Counted from the first letter of the stretch, positions 19,230-28,669 are shown. The stretch: 64,000 bases of DNA from VAZQ01 sp035300505 (GCA_035300505.1 DATGVJ010000374.1:1-64000); one strand, 5' to 3'. Made by a program: numbers and translations. Notes: generated by a model not told the origin, from the sequence alone.

Positions 19230-19748
19230 TTGCAGTCTCCTGTTGGGTTGGTCGACACCCGGACCGTAAATCGAGAGTTCTAGGAATCGGTTTCAGCGTT
19301 GATTCAAATTGTCCGCAAGAAAATTACACTTGCACAACGCTGTCCGCTCTTCTCCGGCCCCGAAAAGCCGCATGCCGACCGAACCAACATCTTGTAGATC
19401 AAAGGCTTTTTTCGATTTTCCGAGGACAAAAAAAGGCTGCAGAATGCACGACGGCGAGGCCCGCAAGATCACCGTCTATTAGGTATGTTCACAAGCACGC
19501 TTCGACTTATTCTTTCTTGCGCTCCATCCGGGAGCAGCACTCCTCAACAACAAGCAGGCTAACCCTAGGACTACAATATCCCAATGGGGCGGCGGTGGCG
19601 GGGCTGTTGTTGGGTATTGGAATCCGTGGATATCCAACGTCGTACCGGTGGCGACGCACCCGAAATCGTTGTCTATTGTCGACATACGTCATCTTGCGGG
19701 TCGTTGACACGTGTGCTTCTTTTACAAAAGCAACCAATGGAGGCGACG
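19230..19748. other. 519-base intergenic stretch
   Basis: Divergent spacer between the pilin gene and a plus-strand membrane protein gene. It must hold both promoters. It contains an A/T-rich patch near 19400-19440. No coding frame with a plausible start is supported. Confidence 0.4.
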
Positions 19749-20504
19749 ATGAGCGATCCGACAATGGCCTATGCGGCCTCTTCCGGCGCGCCCTTTCGCG
19801 TTGGCGCGGTCCTGAACCGAACGGTTGAAATTTTTCTAGCGGGTTTTGGCCGCCTCTTCGTGTTGGCGCTCCTCCCGATGTCTCCGCTTCTCGTCATTAC
19901 ACTTGTCAGCGGACAACTGACGCCGGCGAACCTGGCGGCATTCTCACTCTTGGGCGTGATCGCGCTCGTGCTCAATATAATCCTCGGGGTTGTCGCCAAC
20001 GCGATGATTCTGTTTGGCGCGTTTGAACTCATGCGCGGTGAAAGCTTTACAATTGGCCAGTCATTGCGGGTTGGCCTGTCGCGCACGTTGGCGGTTTTCG
20101 GCGTTTCCATCGTTACCGGCATTGCTGTCGTTCTGGGTCTGGTGGCGCTGATTGTTCCCGGGATCATCATCTTATGTATGCTGTATGTGGCAGTGCCAGC
20201 CTGCGTGATCGAAAAGCTGGGGGTCGGCAAGAGCCTGTCCAGGAGCAGCGCGCTGACCCGGGGGTACCGCTGGCCTATTTTCGGGATAATTTTGTTGACG
20301 ATAGTCGGGTCTGCGGTTGTCAGTTACCTGGTAACACGTATCCTGGGGATGATTGGAGGCGCTATCGCCGTGATACTTTTCGGATTCGGTTGGCAGGTCG
20401 TTACGACGGCGTTTAGCGCGGTGCTTTCCGCCGTGATCTACCATGATCTCCGTGTTGCCAAAGAAGGCGTTGACGTTTCCAAACTGGCGAACGTCTTCGA
20501 CTAG
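19749..20504 (+). CDS. multi-pass inner membrane protein of unknown function
   Basis: 251 residues from the ATG at 19749, which has GGAGG five bases upstream; the open frame extends further back but without a ribosome site. It has about six hydrophobic segments (FVLALLPMSPLLVITLVSG; LAAFSLLGVIALVLNIILG; AVFGVSIVTGIAVVLGLVAL; IFGIILLTIVGSAVVSYLVT). The N-terminal 'FRVGAVLNRTVEIFLAGF' and mid-protein 'KSLSRSSALTRGYRWPIFGI' match the general pattern of glycerophosphodiesterase-type membrane-domain proteins, without a catalytic domain. Function unknown. Confidence 0.75.
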   Translation: MSDPTMAYAASSGAPFRVGAVLNRTVEIFLAGFGRLFVLALLPMSPLLVITLVSGQLTPANLAAFSLLGVIALVLNIILGVVANAMILFGAFELMRGESFTIGQSLRVGLSRTLAVFGVSIVTGIAVVLGLVALIVPGIIILCMLYVAVPACVIEKLGVGKSLSRSSALTRGYRWPIFGIILLTIVGSAVVSYLVTRILGMIGGAIAVILFGFGWQVVTTAFSAVLSAVIYHDLRVAKEGVDVSKLANVFD

Positions 20505-20539
20505 AGCGTTCCTAGCCCATGTTTGACTGTAAACATGGG

Positions 20540-21442
20540 CTAGGTTTCTCGCGACACACCACTGGTTTTATCCGCGCGAAAATTGCCGAACAATTGTTCG
20601 CGCTCGAGATGGTCGCGTTCCGCGGAGTAGAACGCCGTCAAGAACGCGAAGGTCTCATGCGCCGGCACCTCGTCGGTCCAGCCGATTTTTCGGCAAATCT
20701 TGGCGCGGACGTCCTGTTGTAATGCGCGTGTCTGTTCGGAATCTGGCCGCCGCAAGAGTTCTTCCAGCACCTGCAATTCAAAGGCGCCGTAGGCCTCCAG
20801 TTGCTTTCGTGAAAATGCATAGCCCATCTTGGTGCCAACAAGGTCGCCCAGAAGCGCGCGCCGGGGCACCGAAATGACGATCGTGCCGGCGATGAAGTCG
20901 CCCGCTCGCATATGATCGCGATTGAACAGGGGCATGGCCGCGATCAGAAGTATCCAGCCCAGATAAGCGAGCGTCATCCAGGAACCCTGGCCCGAAGTTA
21001 CAGGCAGCTGGAGCAAAAGACTGAGCGGCAGAAAGACTTCGACTTCGCGCGTCAGATTTCGGGCCACAATTGCACCCGCGGTCAACGGCCCGCCAAAGCG
21101 ATCCATGACTCGCAATCCGACGATACGCTTTCCGGGAGTCGAGCCCCTGGCCGTGAGTTCGAAGTGAATGAAATAAAGATTGCGCAACAGGAAGGTCAGA
21201 AACAGAATGATGGTGACGGACACCGCACCATTGACCTTCTGGATCAGCAAAAGCCCCAGGCCCAAGAACAACAGAATGGTCGCCAACATCCAAAACAAGA
21301 AATCCAGCGCAAAGGCCGTCAACCGTTCGCCGTGATTGGCGATGTCGACTTCAAGGTTGACGCCCTCCGGCGTGGTGATCTCGCGCTTGTTGCGCTTGAC
21401 CCCTTCCAAAAACTTGTTGACGCGGTCAAGACGGGAGACCAT
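20540..21442 (-). CDS. RDD-family membrane protein
   Basis: 300 residues. The RDD motif region 'GERLTAFALDFLFWMLATIL' is followed by helices and 'ARGSTPGKRIVGLRVMDRFG', both typical. RDD proteins are small multi-helix inner-membrane proteins of largely unknown role. It is the last gene of the overlapping minus-strand set that starts at 26697, and overlaps the SpoIIM-like gene by 17 bases. Confidence 0.88.
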   Translation of the reverse strand: MVSRLDRVNKFLEGVKRNKREITTPEGVNLEVDIANHGERLTAFALDFLFWMLATILLFLGLGLLLIQKVNGAVSVTIILFLTFLLRNLYFIHFELTARGSTPGKRIVGLRVMDRFGGPLTAGAIVARNLTREVEVFLPLSLLLQLPVTSGQGSWMTLAYLGWILLIAAMPLFNRDHMRAGDFIAGTIVISVPRRALLGDLVGTKMGYAFSRKQLEAYGAFELQVLEELLRRPDSEQTRALQQDVRAKICRKIGWTDEVPAHETFAFLTAFYSAERDHLEREQLFGNFRADKTSGVSRET

Positions 21443-22484
21443 CGGCTTTCTCCTCGCGACCAGACATGAAATACCACAGCCATAGGGCCCCGGTCAGCGT
21501 CCCGATCGCAAACCGCGCCGCGGTCATGTCGACGAGCTGACGAAGGCCGCCCTCTATAAGCCCTGCGACGAACAGCATCAGCACCGCGCCACCGGCGAGG
21601 TAGGCCGCGACTTTGCCATTGAGGGCAAGATTTTCGATGCGCGTATATTCGTTTGGGAACAGTATTTTCTCTGCGATCACAAGTCCACCGGCGCCGCAAA
21701 GCACGATCGCGCCAATTTCGGTGACCCCATGAATGGTCACCCATCCGAAAAAATCGACAAGTAATCCGCGACTGTCGTGCAGGGCCGCGAAGGCTCCCAA
21801 AGTCAGGCCCTGGTAAGCCAGAAGCACAAGGGTCGGAACGCCACCCGCGATGCCCAGCCCAAAGGTCATGATGCCGATGGTGGCGTTATGGCGGAACAGA
21901 AAATTGGCGAATACGACGAATGCCTCCGTGAAGCCCGGCCATGGCGCAAAAATTTCATGGTCGCGGAGATCGGCGGCGGTGCTCGCCATGCTACGGCCGC
22001 CGCTCAAGGCTTGCGGCACGAGCGCGGAAAACCATTCTTCATTGGACTTGACCAGGGCGAAACCCGCGATGCATCCCGCCAAAATTGCCAGAAAGGAAAC
22101 CAGAATATGCCACCGGCAGGAACGCACAGCCCGCGGAAAGCCTGTGCGGAGAAACCACCCCAGACACTCCACAATCCCAACCCCCGGCCCGTAAGCAACG
22201 AAGTAGGCGCGGAGCGCCAGATTTTCCAGATACAGGATCAGATTGCGATCGAGTGCGATGGCGCGCGCCACGGACAGGGACGAAGCCACCGTGCGGTAAA
22301 GTAATGGCAGACTCTGCAGGTCGTCGGCCGAGAGTTTTGATTGCCCGCGCCTTTCGACCTGCTCGATGATGGTTTCGAGCTTGCGCCAGGCCTCTTCGCG
22401 CCCTTTTCGGAATTCGCTGCTGCGCAACGTGATCATGTGCCGCGGCGCGTCGATTTGAGCCGATCCGGGGTCGAGATCATTCAT
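21426..22484 (-). CDS. stage II sporulation protein M (SpoIIM)-like membrane protein
   Basis: 352 residues from the ATG at 22484, which shares ATGA with the DUF58 stop and has GAGAGGGG upstream. A cytoplasmic helical N terminus (FRKGREEAWRKLETIIEQVE) precedes several membrane helices and the conserved 'FVVFANFLFRHNATIGIMTF' and 'IHGVTEIGAIVLCGAGGLVI' segments. Despite the name, the organism shows no sign of sporulation; in such MoxR clusters these proteins are thought to be membrane partners of the complex. Confidence 0.85.
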   Translation of the reverse strand: MNDLDPGSAQIDAPRHMITLRSSEFRKGREEAWRKLETIIEQVERRGQSKLSADDLQSLPLLYRTVASSLSVARAIALDRNLILYLENLALRAYFVAYGPGVGIVECLGWFLRTGFPRAVRSCRWHILVSFLAILAGCIAGFALVKSNEEWFSALVPQALSGGRSMASTAADLRDHEIFAPWPGFTEAFVVFANFLFRHNATIGIMTFGLGIAGGVPTLVLLAYQGLTLGAFAALHDSRGLLVDFFGWVTIHGVTEIGAIVLCGAGGLVIAEKILFPNEYTRIENLALNGKVAAYLAGGAVLMLFVAGLIEGGLRQLVDMTAARFAIGTLTGALWLWYFMSGREEKADGLPS

Positions 22485-23809
22485 ATCAAGCCCCTCTCCT
22501 TGATCATCATGTACCGGTTTATGAGCGAGATCGCCAAACCATCGACCGGCACATCCAGGCAATGTACGCCCATGCGTTCGAGCCGTTCCAATACAATCGC
22601 CCGATCGCGCATGAGGTCGTGAGTGACGACGGATTCCGCCACCGCGCGAAAATCGGAGGGCTCCGCATCGACGATCCCGGCCAGCGTCGGATCGCGCAGC
22701 GTCACGAAGATAACGGCATGGCGATTGGCGGTCCGCTGCATACTTTCGAGCAAAAGTTCTGCGGTCGTCGTGTCGATGAATTCGGTAAACAGCACGACCA
22801 GCACGCGGCGCTTGAGGCGCGCGTTGAGTTCGGCGAGACCCAAAGTGAAATTTGTTTCCTCGGCACGATATGAAAGACGCGCAGTGCCGTGCTGCAACTG
22901 CGTGAACCAGGGAAGCCCTCGAACCGGCGGAATGTATTGGCGCACGCGCGCGTCGAAGCCGAAGATGCCGACGTGATCGCCATTGCGCAAGGAAATCCAG
23001 GCCAGCAGCAATCCCGATTTGATGGCGTGATCGAGCCGCGATATCGCGCCGATCGGTTCGAGCATCAGATGACCGGTATCGAAGGCGAGGATGATCTGGT
23101 GATTGCGTTCGATCCGGAATTCCTTGGACAAAAGTTTGCGATGTTTGGCCGAGCGTTTCCAATCGATAAATCGGTTGTCGAGACCAGCAGCGTGATCGCG
23201 CAAGGCCTCGAATTCCGACCCGTCGCCTTTTTGCTGCTGGACCTTGACGCCGCCGATCGCGTCGCGACTGAAAAATTGCAGCGCGGCGCCGTGAATGCCC
23301 CGGATATCCGGAAGAACATCGATTTTCTGCGCAACAGGATGGCGGATCACCCGTTCGGCAAGCCCCAGCGGACCGCGCCAGCGCAGCCAGACGGCCGCGA
23401 CATCGACGACGCCCCGGCGGCGCGCGTGGATCGTCAATGCCGCCGTTGCGCGGCCGTCTGCGCCCGCACGCGCCGCGACAGCATGTGGCCGGTCCGCCTC
23501 GCCGGTTTGTTCCGCGATCATCGTGAAATCGACCGGCCGGGCCCGCCCCGCCTGGTCCACCCGAACCGCGACCTCATCACTGGCACCGACAAACAGGCGG
23601 GCCGGCGTTTCAATTGATATGACCAACCGCCGGGCCGGAACCCCCGCCAGAACGTCGACGAAAATCGCGGCGATAATCAATAATGCGGGATCGAACGCGA
23701 AGGCCCAGGTATTTGCATCGAACGCCAGCGCAATGAACGCGACCGGCAGGCTTGAGGCGAACAGCAATACGGCACGCCGCGTCGGCCGAAGGGAAGGTTG
23801 CGCGGTCAT
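22481..23809 (-). CDS. DUF58 domain-containing protein
   Basis: 442 residues. N-terminal helices (AVLLFASSLPVAFIALAFD; LLIIAAIFVDVLAGV) are followed by a beta-rich region and the DUF58 signature 'GSEFEALRDHAAGLDNRFID' with 'WKRSAKHRKLLSKEF'. The C-terminal half resembles a von Willebrand A fold (IILAFDTGHLM; VLVVLFTEFIDTTTAE). DUF58 proteins are almost always encoded next to MoxR ATPases, as here, where the two genes overlap by four bases. Confidence 0.92.
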   Translation of the reverse strand: MTAQPSLRPTRRAVLLFASSLPVAFIALAFDANTWAFAFDPALLIIAAIFVDVLAGVPARRLVISIETPARLFVGASDEVAVRVDQAGRARPVDFTMIAEQTGEADRPHAVAARAGADGRATAALTIHARRRGVVDVAAVWLRWRGPLGLAERVIRHPVAQKIDVLPDIRGIHGAALQFFSRDAIGGVKVQQQKGDGSEFEALRDHAAGLDNRFIDWKRSAKHRKLLSKEFRIERNHQIILAFDTGHLMLEPIGAISRLDHAIKSGLLLAWISLRNGDHVGIFGFDARVRQYIPPVRGLPWFTQLQHGTARLSYRAEETNFTLGLAELNARLKRRVLVVLFTEFIDTTTAELLLESMQRTANRHAVIFVTLRDPTLAGIVDAEPSDFRAVAESVVTHDLMRDRAIVLERLERMGVHCLDVPVDGLAISLINRYMMIKERGLI

Positions 23810-24762
23810 CGCGGCGCGGCCGTCTGGTCGAGGACTTCCCGCAGGACGGTGTCGCTCGTCAAACCGTCAATTTCAGCATTCGGCGCGAGCACGATGCGAT
23901 GGCGCAGGAGCGGGATCACGAGCGTCTTGATGTCGTCTGGAATCACGAAATCCCGGCCCTGCATGGTGGCCTGGGCACGCGCGGCCGATGCCAACATGTT
24001 GGCGGCGCGTGTCGAGGCGCCGGTTTGAATCGAGGCATGCTGGCGTGTGGCGCGAATGAGGTCGACGATATAATCGATGAGCTCATCGCTGAGCCGGATG
24101 CGGGACACATAAGTGCGGACGCCCGAGAGTTCCGCACCGGAGACGACGGGGCGCAAGCCGAAATCGGCAACTTTCGGCATTGTCACCCGCGACCCGTGGC
24201 GGGTGACGATTTCGCGCTCTTCGTCGCGGCTCGGATAGGCGATATTGATCTTGAACAAGAAGCGGTCCAGCTGGGCCTCGGGCAAAGGATACGTTCCCTG
24301 TTGCTCGATGGGATTTTGGGTGGCGATCACCATGAAAGTGTCGCCAAGATCGTGGGTCTTGCCGTCGATTGTGACAGCGCGCTCGTTCATCGCCTGCAAC
24401 AACGCGGCCTGCGTCTTTGGCGGCGTGCGGTTGATTTCGTCGGCGAGCAGAATGTCGGTAAATATCGGGCCTTGCGTGAGGGTGAATGTATTGGTCTGGA
24501 AATTGAACAGGCTCGTCCCCAAAAGATCGCCGGGCATCATGTCGGGCGTGAACTGAATACGGCCAAATTTCAGGGACAGACCGGCCGCGAACGCTTCCGC
24601 GAGCAAGGTCTTCGCCGTGCCCGGCACGCCTTCCAAAAGGATATGGCCGCCGCACAACATGCTCGTGAGCATCAATTCGATCACGCGGTCCTGACCGACG
24701 ACGGCCTTGCACACTTCTCCGGTAACGCCCTTACAAATTTCGCTTACGTCCTGCAAATCCAT
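23806..24762 (-). CDS. MoxR-family AAA+ ATPase
   Basis: 318 residues with AGGAG before the ATG. Walker A is GVPGTAKT (residues 45-52), Walker B is ILLADEINR (about 105-113), with the MoxR-typical 'TPPKTQAALLQAMNE' and sensor 'FMVIATQNPIEQQGTYPLPE'. MoxR proteins act as chaperone-like ATPases helping assemble or activate VWA/DUF58 partners. It overlaps the DUF58 gene downstream and the DUF4350 gene upstream, indicating one operon. Confidence 0.96.
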   Translation of the reverse strand: MDLQDVSEICKGVTGEVCKAVVGQDRVIELMLTSMLCGGHILLEGVPGTAKTLLAEAFAAGLSLKFGRIQFTPDMMPGDLLGTSLFNFQTNTFTLTQGPIFTDILLADEINRTPPKTQAALLQAMNERAVTIDGKTHDLGDTFMVIATQNPIEQQGTYPLPEAQLDRFLFKINIAYPSRDEEREIVTRHGSRVTMPKVADFGLRPVVSGAELSGVRTYVSRIRLSDELIDYIVDLIRATRQHASIQTGASTRAANMLASAARAQATMQGRDFVIPDDIKTLVIPLLRHRIVLAPNAEIDGLTSDTVLREVLDQTAAPR

Positions 24763-25993
24763 CGACGATCTCCTTTTTCCAAAAATACATTGCGCGAGCC
24801 CGCGCGAAGGCGCGCGGCAGATTCTTGGGGCTGTCCTTGGGCTTGCTGTTGACAGCCGCGCCCAAGAAGTCGCCGACGTGATCGCCGATTTGGGTCTTCA
24901 ATCCTCGGGATTTGCCGGCCCGGTCCAGCCAGGCAATCAAAGCTACTTCGGAGAGGCCGCGCGGCGCGCGCAGTGCCCTGGCAGCTTCCTGCACATTGAC
25001 TTGGCCATAGCGCCGAAGCATCGCGGCGTGGTGCCCGCCGTGATCGATCAAAGCTGCCGTATTGGCGATCAAGGCCCGCTTGTCGGCAGCGAAAACGGGC
25101 TTCGTCCGGGCGGGAGCGCCGAAGCGCCCGATGGTCGCCCACAAAAGGAGGACAACAGCCGCCAGCGCATGAATGCCGAGGAGGCCGAACGGAAAGGCCG
25201 TCAAGAGCGCGAGCGGGCTCGTGCCCGAGCCACGAAAGCCATGAATGGTCTCGTCGATGACGATGGGGCCGTCATTGCCGCGCAGTTGATCGATAATGTC
25301 GACGGCAAGTGTCGCGTTGTCCGCCGCGCCGATACCATGGTTTTCGATGATATCCGGATCGGCCAGAACCCAAATCCTGCGGTTTCCCTCCCTGATCTCA
25401 CCCAGCAGAATCCCGTCGGGCGACGAGATCAATGCGGTCATTTTGGAATTCCCGATGAGCTGCACCGGCACTTCCAAGGCCGGGTTTGCGCTGAGAACAT
25501 TGCGGTCGAATCTGTCTGCGCCGGGCACGCGCACGACAATTCCGTTGGGATCGACGACCGACAAAACGGATTGCACCCTGGAGATGGGCAATGGCGCAGC
25601 GTCGCCGATCCAGGTGCGTTTTTGTAGGCTGGGTACCGCGCCCCATTTCGGCAGGATCAGCAGAATCCTTCTGGCCGTGAACAGCTTATTGCGGCCTTCG
25701 TCGCTGGCCAGACTGCTGATTGGCTCCGCCAGCACCAGGACCCCGTTGGCTCCAAGCTTGCCGAGCGGCTCGAACTGGCTGCGAAGCACGGGCCGGCCGA
25801 CGGTCCGCAATACTTCAAAGAATCCCGCATGCCCGATCGCCGATAGCGAATAGGAGTTGGCGCCGACCGAATCCCCGGCTTCGGCGCCACCATCGCGTCC
25901 GGTCGTCAGCAGCAGGGAAGCCGCAAACGCCATCGTCATGGCGGCGACCAGACTGATCAGAACGCGCCGGGAAAAAAGCGATGATTCGTTCAT
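24731..25993 (-). CDS. DUF4350 domain-containing membrane protein
   Basis: 420 residues from the ATG at 25993, which overlaps the preceding stop as ATGA. An N-terminal helix (RRVLISLVAAMTMAFAASLL), an exported middle domain with 'SYSLSAIGHAGFFEVLRTVG' and 'VIDETIHGFRGSGTSPLALL', then a second helix (LGIHALAAVVLLLWATIGRF) and a cytoplasmic tail. This is the usual DUF4350 arrangement in MoxR/DUF58/DUF4129 clusters. It overlaps the MoxR gene by 32 bases. Confidence 0.85.
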   Translation of the reverse strand: MNESSLFSRRVLISLVAAMTMAFAASLLLTTGRDGGAEAGDSVGANSYSLSAIGHAGFFEVLRTVGRPVLRSQFEPLGKLGANGVLVLAEPISSLASDEGRNKLFTARRILLILPKWGAVPSLQKRTWIGDAAPLPISRVQSVLSVVDPNGIVVRVPGADRFDRNVLSANPALEVPVQLIGNSKMTALISSPDGILLGEIREGNRRIWVLADPDIIENHGIGAADNATLAVDIIDQLRGNDGPIVIDETIHGFRGSGTSPLALLTAFPFGLLGIHALAAVVLLLWATIGRFGAPARTKPVFAADKRALIANTAALIDHGGHHAAMLRRYGQVNVQEAARALRAPRGLSEVALIAWLDRAGKSRGLKTQIGDHVGDFLGAAVNSKPKDSPKNLPRAFARARAMYFWKKEIVDGFAGRKRNL

Positions 25994-26697
25994 GCAGGAA
26001 GTCCCGCATCGAGATCGGTCTTGAGCGCTTCGAATTGATCGCGGCACAAAAGATAGTCACGCAAATCTGCGGCCTGTTCGCCGAAATGGGTTCGTTCAAC
26101 CTCGCGGACGATGGTGGCGAACGCGGCTCGGCCGGCGTCGGACAACTGGATCCGATGCAGGATTTCCCGGCTTGTCAGGGAGTCCGCGAAACTGATGTCC
26201 AGCCGTTTGCGAAGTTCCGTCAGGCATTGCAGCAGCAATACGTGCATGGCGTCCACGAATCGGCCGAGTTTCGCGAGATCATCGGCGGCCAGCCGCGCTT
26301 CGTCCATCGCATCTGCGTTTGCCTCAGCCATGCGCTCGTCGTCCGCCGCCGACAGTTTCCGGGACCTGTCAAACATCGGCAGGCTGTCTCGCAGCGAATA
26401 GATGACGACCGCCGCACCCAGGATCACCGAAGCCCAAAGCAAAATGCGCAAGATGTCAGGATCAATCCGGAACCAGGGCTCGGCTGGCGGGGTGCCAACC
26501 GGCATCCGATCCTGCAAGTCATGTTTGCGAATTGCCGCCCGCGCGGCCTCCCCTGGGCTGGCAACCGGCATCCGATCCTGCAGGTCATGCTTGCGAAGTG
26601 CCGCCCGCGCGGCCTCGCCCGGGCTGGGCGCGGCGGAAAGCGGCCACGAACTCAGGTGCAGAACGATTCCGGCCATGACGACAATTGGCAGGCGCAT
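25990..26697 (-). CDS. DUF4129 domain-containing membrane protein
   Basis: 235 residues from the ATG at 26697; a TTG at 26703 is less likely. It has a signal peptide (MRLPIVVMAGIVLHLSSWPL), one membrane helix (ILRILLWASVILGAAVVIYS) and a C-terminal helical DUF4129 domain (HVLLLQCLTELRKRLDISFA; SLTSREIL). Residues about 25-68 are a tandem duplication of a 22-residue unit (SPGEAARAALRKHDLQDRMP, twice), encoded by a 66-base direct repeat. It is the first gene of the MoxR set. Confidence 0.85.
   Translation of the reverse strand: MRLPIVVMAGIVLHLSSWPLSAAPSPGEAARAALRKHDLQDRMPVASPGEAARAAIRKHDLQDRMPVGTPPAEPWFRIDPDILRILLWASVILGAAVVIYSLRDSLPMFDRSRKLSAADDERMAEANADAMDEARLAADDLAKLGRFVDAMHVLLLQCLTELRKRLDISFADSLTSREILHRIQLSDAGRAAFATIVREVERTHFGEQAADLRDYLLCRDQFEALKTDLDAGLPA
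26496..26627 (-). repeat. 66-base tandem duplication inside the DUF4129 gene
   Basis: Two in-frame copies (26496-26561 and 26562-26627) differ at only a few positions. The unit encodes SPGEAARAA[LI]RKHDLQDRMPV plus one residue. The high identity indicates a recent event. Confidence 0.85.
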
Positions 26698-26866
26698 CTT
26701 CAATAGCTCTTTCTAAACAGGCCCCGAACCATAACTATCCGTTCGTTCGACGGGCCGATAGGCCACCAACACGATTGGAACTGCCCCCGGAATCATGGCC
26801 CCGCCCACGATACCAAATTTCGTAAATACGCCGGTTAACCCGCCACCGAAGCCGCAAATATGGGCC

Positions 26867-26896
26867 CTTCCCTTCCGCACCGTCCGGGCGTAACTT
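26867..26896 (+). promoter_or_regulatory. shared two-block upstream motif, copy 1
   Basis: CTTCCCTTC, 12 variable bases, then GCGTAACTT. The motif ends 68 bases before the start of the two-heme cytochrome c gene. Three more copies with identical spacing lie upstream of the decayed cytochrome and of paralogs B and C. It could be a promoter of the -35/-10 kind or a regulator site. Confidence 0.55.
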
Positions 26897-26964
26897 TACC
26901 CCAGACCGTTTACCAACGGGCCACTTCGTTACCAAACTCAAAATCAAAATCGGGAGGCCACCTC

Positions 26965-27600
26965 ATGCAGCGTCATCTAGTTCCTGCACTCCTAGCCAGC
27001 GCAGTTTGTGTCGTGTCGTCCGGCGCATTCGCCCAACAACTCACCGAGCAGCAGACAACAGGCCGGCAAGTCTTCGCGCAGTCATGTGGCGTTTGCCACC
27101 TGCCGCCCGTGATGAATGCCCGGACCTATGGACCGGCTCTGTCGAAACAGACGGCTGCCGGCAATGCCGATATTCTCCGCGCCATCATCGGCGAAGGCGG
27201 ACCGCGCATGCCCGCATTCAAGCACTATCTCGAACGACCGCAGATGGACGCCATCATCGCCTATCTGTCGACGGTCAATCCCCCGACGCCTCCGGCCCCT
27301 GCTGCCACTCCGGCGGCTGCCGCGGCTCCGGCCGCCGCCGCGCGCTTGACCGAGCAGCAGACCACAGGCCGGCAGGTTTTCGCGCAGTCATGTGGCGTCT
27401 GCCATCTCCCGCCCGTGATGGGTGCGCGGACCTATGGTCCTGGCCTGTCGAAGGAGACGGCCGCCGGCAATGGCGAGATCATCCGCGCCATCATCAGCGA
27501 AGGCGGCCCGCGCATGCCGGCCTTCAAGCACTATCTTGAGCGGACGCAGATGGACGCCATCGTTGCCTATCTGTCGACCGTCACGCCTGCAGGTCGCTAA
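26965..27600 (+). CDS. secreted two-domain c-type cytochrome
   Basis: 211 residues with GGGAGG upstream. A signal peptide (LVPALLASAVCVVSSGAFAQ) leads to two class I cytochrome c domains, residues about 26-104 and 128-206, joined by a Pro/Ala linker. Heme sites are C41-C44-H45 and C143-C146-H147 (CGVCH in both), with Met in 'GPRMPAFKHYLE' as likely distal ligand. The domains are 70 of 79 residues identical, so the second arose recently from the first. It is a periplasmic electron carrier; the partner is probably the propeller-cytochrome family whose remnant starts six bases after its stop. Confidence 0.92.
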   Translation: MQRHLVPALLASAVCVVSSGAFAQQLTEQQTTGRQVFAQSCGVCHLPPVMNARTYGPALSKQTAAGNADILRAIIGEGGPRMPAFKHYLERPQMDAIIAYLSTVNPPTPPAPAATPAAAAAPAAAARLTEQQTTGRQVFAQSCGVCHLPPVMGARTYGPGLSKETAAGNGEIIRAIISEGGPRMPAFKHYLERTQMDAIVAYLSTVTPAGR

Positions 27601-27605
27601 TCGGT

Positions 27606-28459
27606 TTCTGGTTTGACGTCGATCGGGGCCGCCGCAGCCTCGGCAAGGTCGACCCGAAGACCGAGAAGATCACGGTCTACCAGACGCCGCAAAACATGTC
27701 GCCGCTCGGCGGTGCCGTGACGCTCGACGTTGACGGCAAGGGCAAGATCTGGGCATCGGCCCCGGATGGCGCCGTGCGCTTCGATCCGGAGACCGAACGC
27801 TTCACCGACTTCAAGTCCGTCAACAACAAGACCGCGAAAGGCACAGGAATGACCTAAGGGGCTGCCGGCGACCGCGACGGCAACGGCTGGTGGACCCAGA
27901 TGGTATTCGACATCGTCGGCAAGGGCGAACCGGCAAGACGCTCGAAGTGCAATTGACGATCGTCAAGTCGGAGCTCGATCGCGTCACGCCGCAAGCGCGC
28001 GCTCTATGACAAGTTCGACGATCTTTCCTTCGGCAACAATCTGCCGTGGAGCCAGGGACCGCGCCGCATGGACACCGATAAGAAGGCCGACGTCTCTGGA
28101 CCGGCAATTCCTGGGGCGGCACGCTGACCCGCATCAACACCAAGACGCTCGAAGCCACGATCGTGCCGCTGCCTGATCCGACATCGATGCAGCCCTACCA
28201 CATTGTGGTCGACGACAATCACAATGTCTGGGGCAGCCTCTGGACCAACGACCAGATTCTCAAGTACGACCCGGCGGCCCAAAAGTGGACGACATTCGAA
28301 CTGCCGGTGCGCGGCACCGAAATCCACCACATCTCGTTCGATGAGCGCAACGGCACCACCAAGGTCTTCATGCCGGTCTATCGCACCAACCAGATGGGCG
28401 TGATGACGCTGCGCAGCGAAGCCGACATCGCGGCCGTTAGGGCGCAAGCCACGAAATAG
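27606..28459 (+). pseudogene. remnant of a propeller-cytochrome paralog
   Basis: Homology to the 39187-45652 paralogs begins abruptly at codons matching their 'NLWFDVDPGRRSL' and runs to their C terminus. The regulatory and heme domains are gone. An in-frame TAA at about 27854 replaces the Tyr of 'TYGAAGDRDGNG', and at least two frameshifts follow (near 27925 and 28100). The last 99 codons are again open (28163-28459). It is too damaged to encode a functional protein. Confidence 0.9.
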
Positions 28460-28465
28460 GCGATC

Positions 28466-28546
28466 GGCGCCGCCGAAGCGGCGCCGCCGTCATTGACACA
28501 ATTGCATCGGCCTGTGGCTCCAGGAGTCACAGACCGGTTGCTTTTT
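28466..28546 (+). terminator. hairpins after the propeller remnant
   Basis: A perfect 8-base stem (GGCGCCGC-CGAA-GCGGCGCC, 28466-28485) and a second imperfect stem at 28512-28532 followed by CTTTTT at 28541-28546. The second looks like a terminator left from the ancestral gene. Confidence 0.5.
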
Positions 28547-28599
28547 GAGAACTTGTCATTCGTCCCAGGAATCACACAAGATTCTCGGATTCAAGAAAT

Positions 28600-28669
28600 C
28601 CGAAGTCGGGCTTGCCCGACTTCGGTCACTTATTAGCTCGGCGGAAGTCGGATATATCCGACTTCCGCC
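28600..28669. repeat. two adjacent perfect palindromes
   Basis: 28600-28625 is a perfect 12-base stem (CCGAAGTCGGGC) with a TT loop; 28640-28669 is a perfect 30-base palindrome (arm GGCGGAAGTCGGATA). Both share the core GAAGTCGG. The second overlaps the 3' end of the membrane-protein gene that ends at 28633. Confidence 0.7.

Noticed and set aside
21426..22484. Evidence for sporulation
   Set aside because: SpoIIM-like proteins are common in MoxR clusters of non-sporulating bacteria; no other sporulation genes are present.
26735..26947. 70-codon minus-strand open frame
   Set aside because: No ribosome site, composition unlike neighbours, and it covers the promoter region and motif of the cytochrome gene.
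27606..28459. Two separate short genes (including 28163-28459)
   Set aside because: All pieces align in order with one half of the propeller-cytochrome paralogs, so they are one decayed gene.
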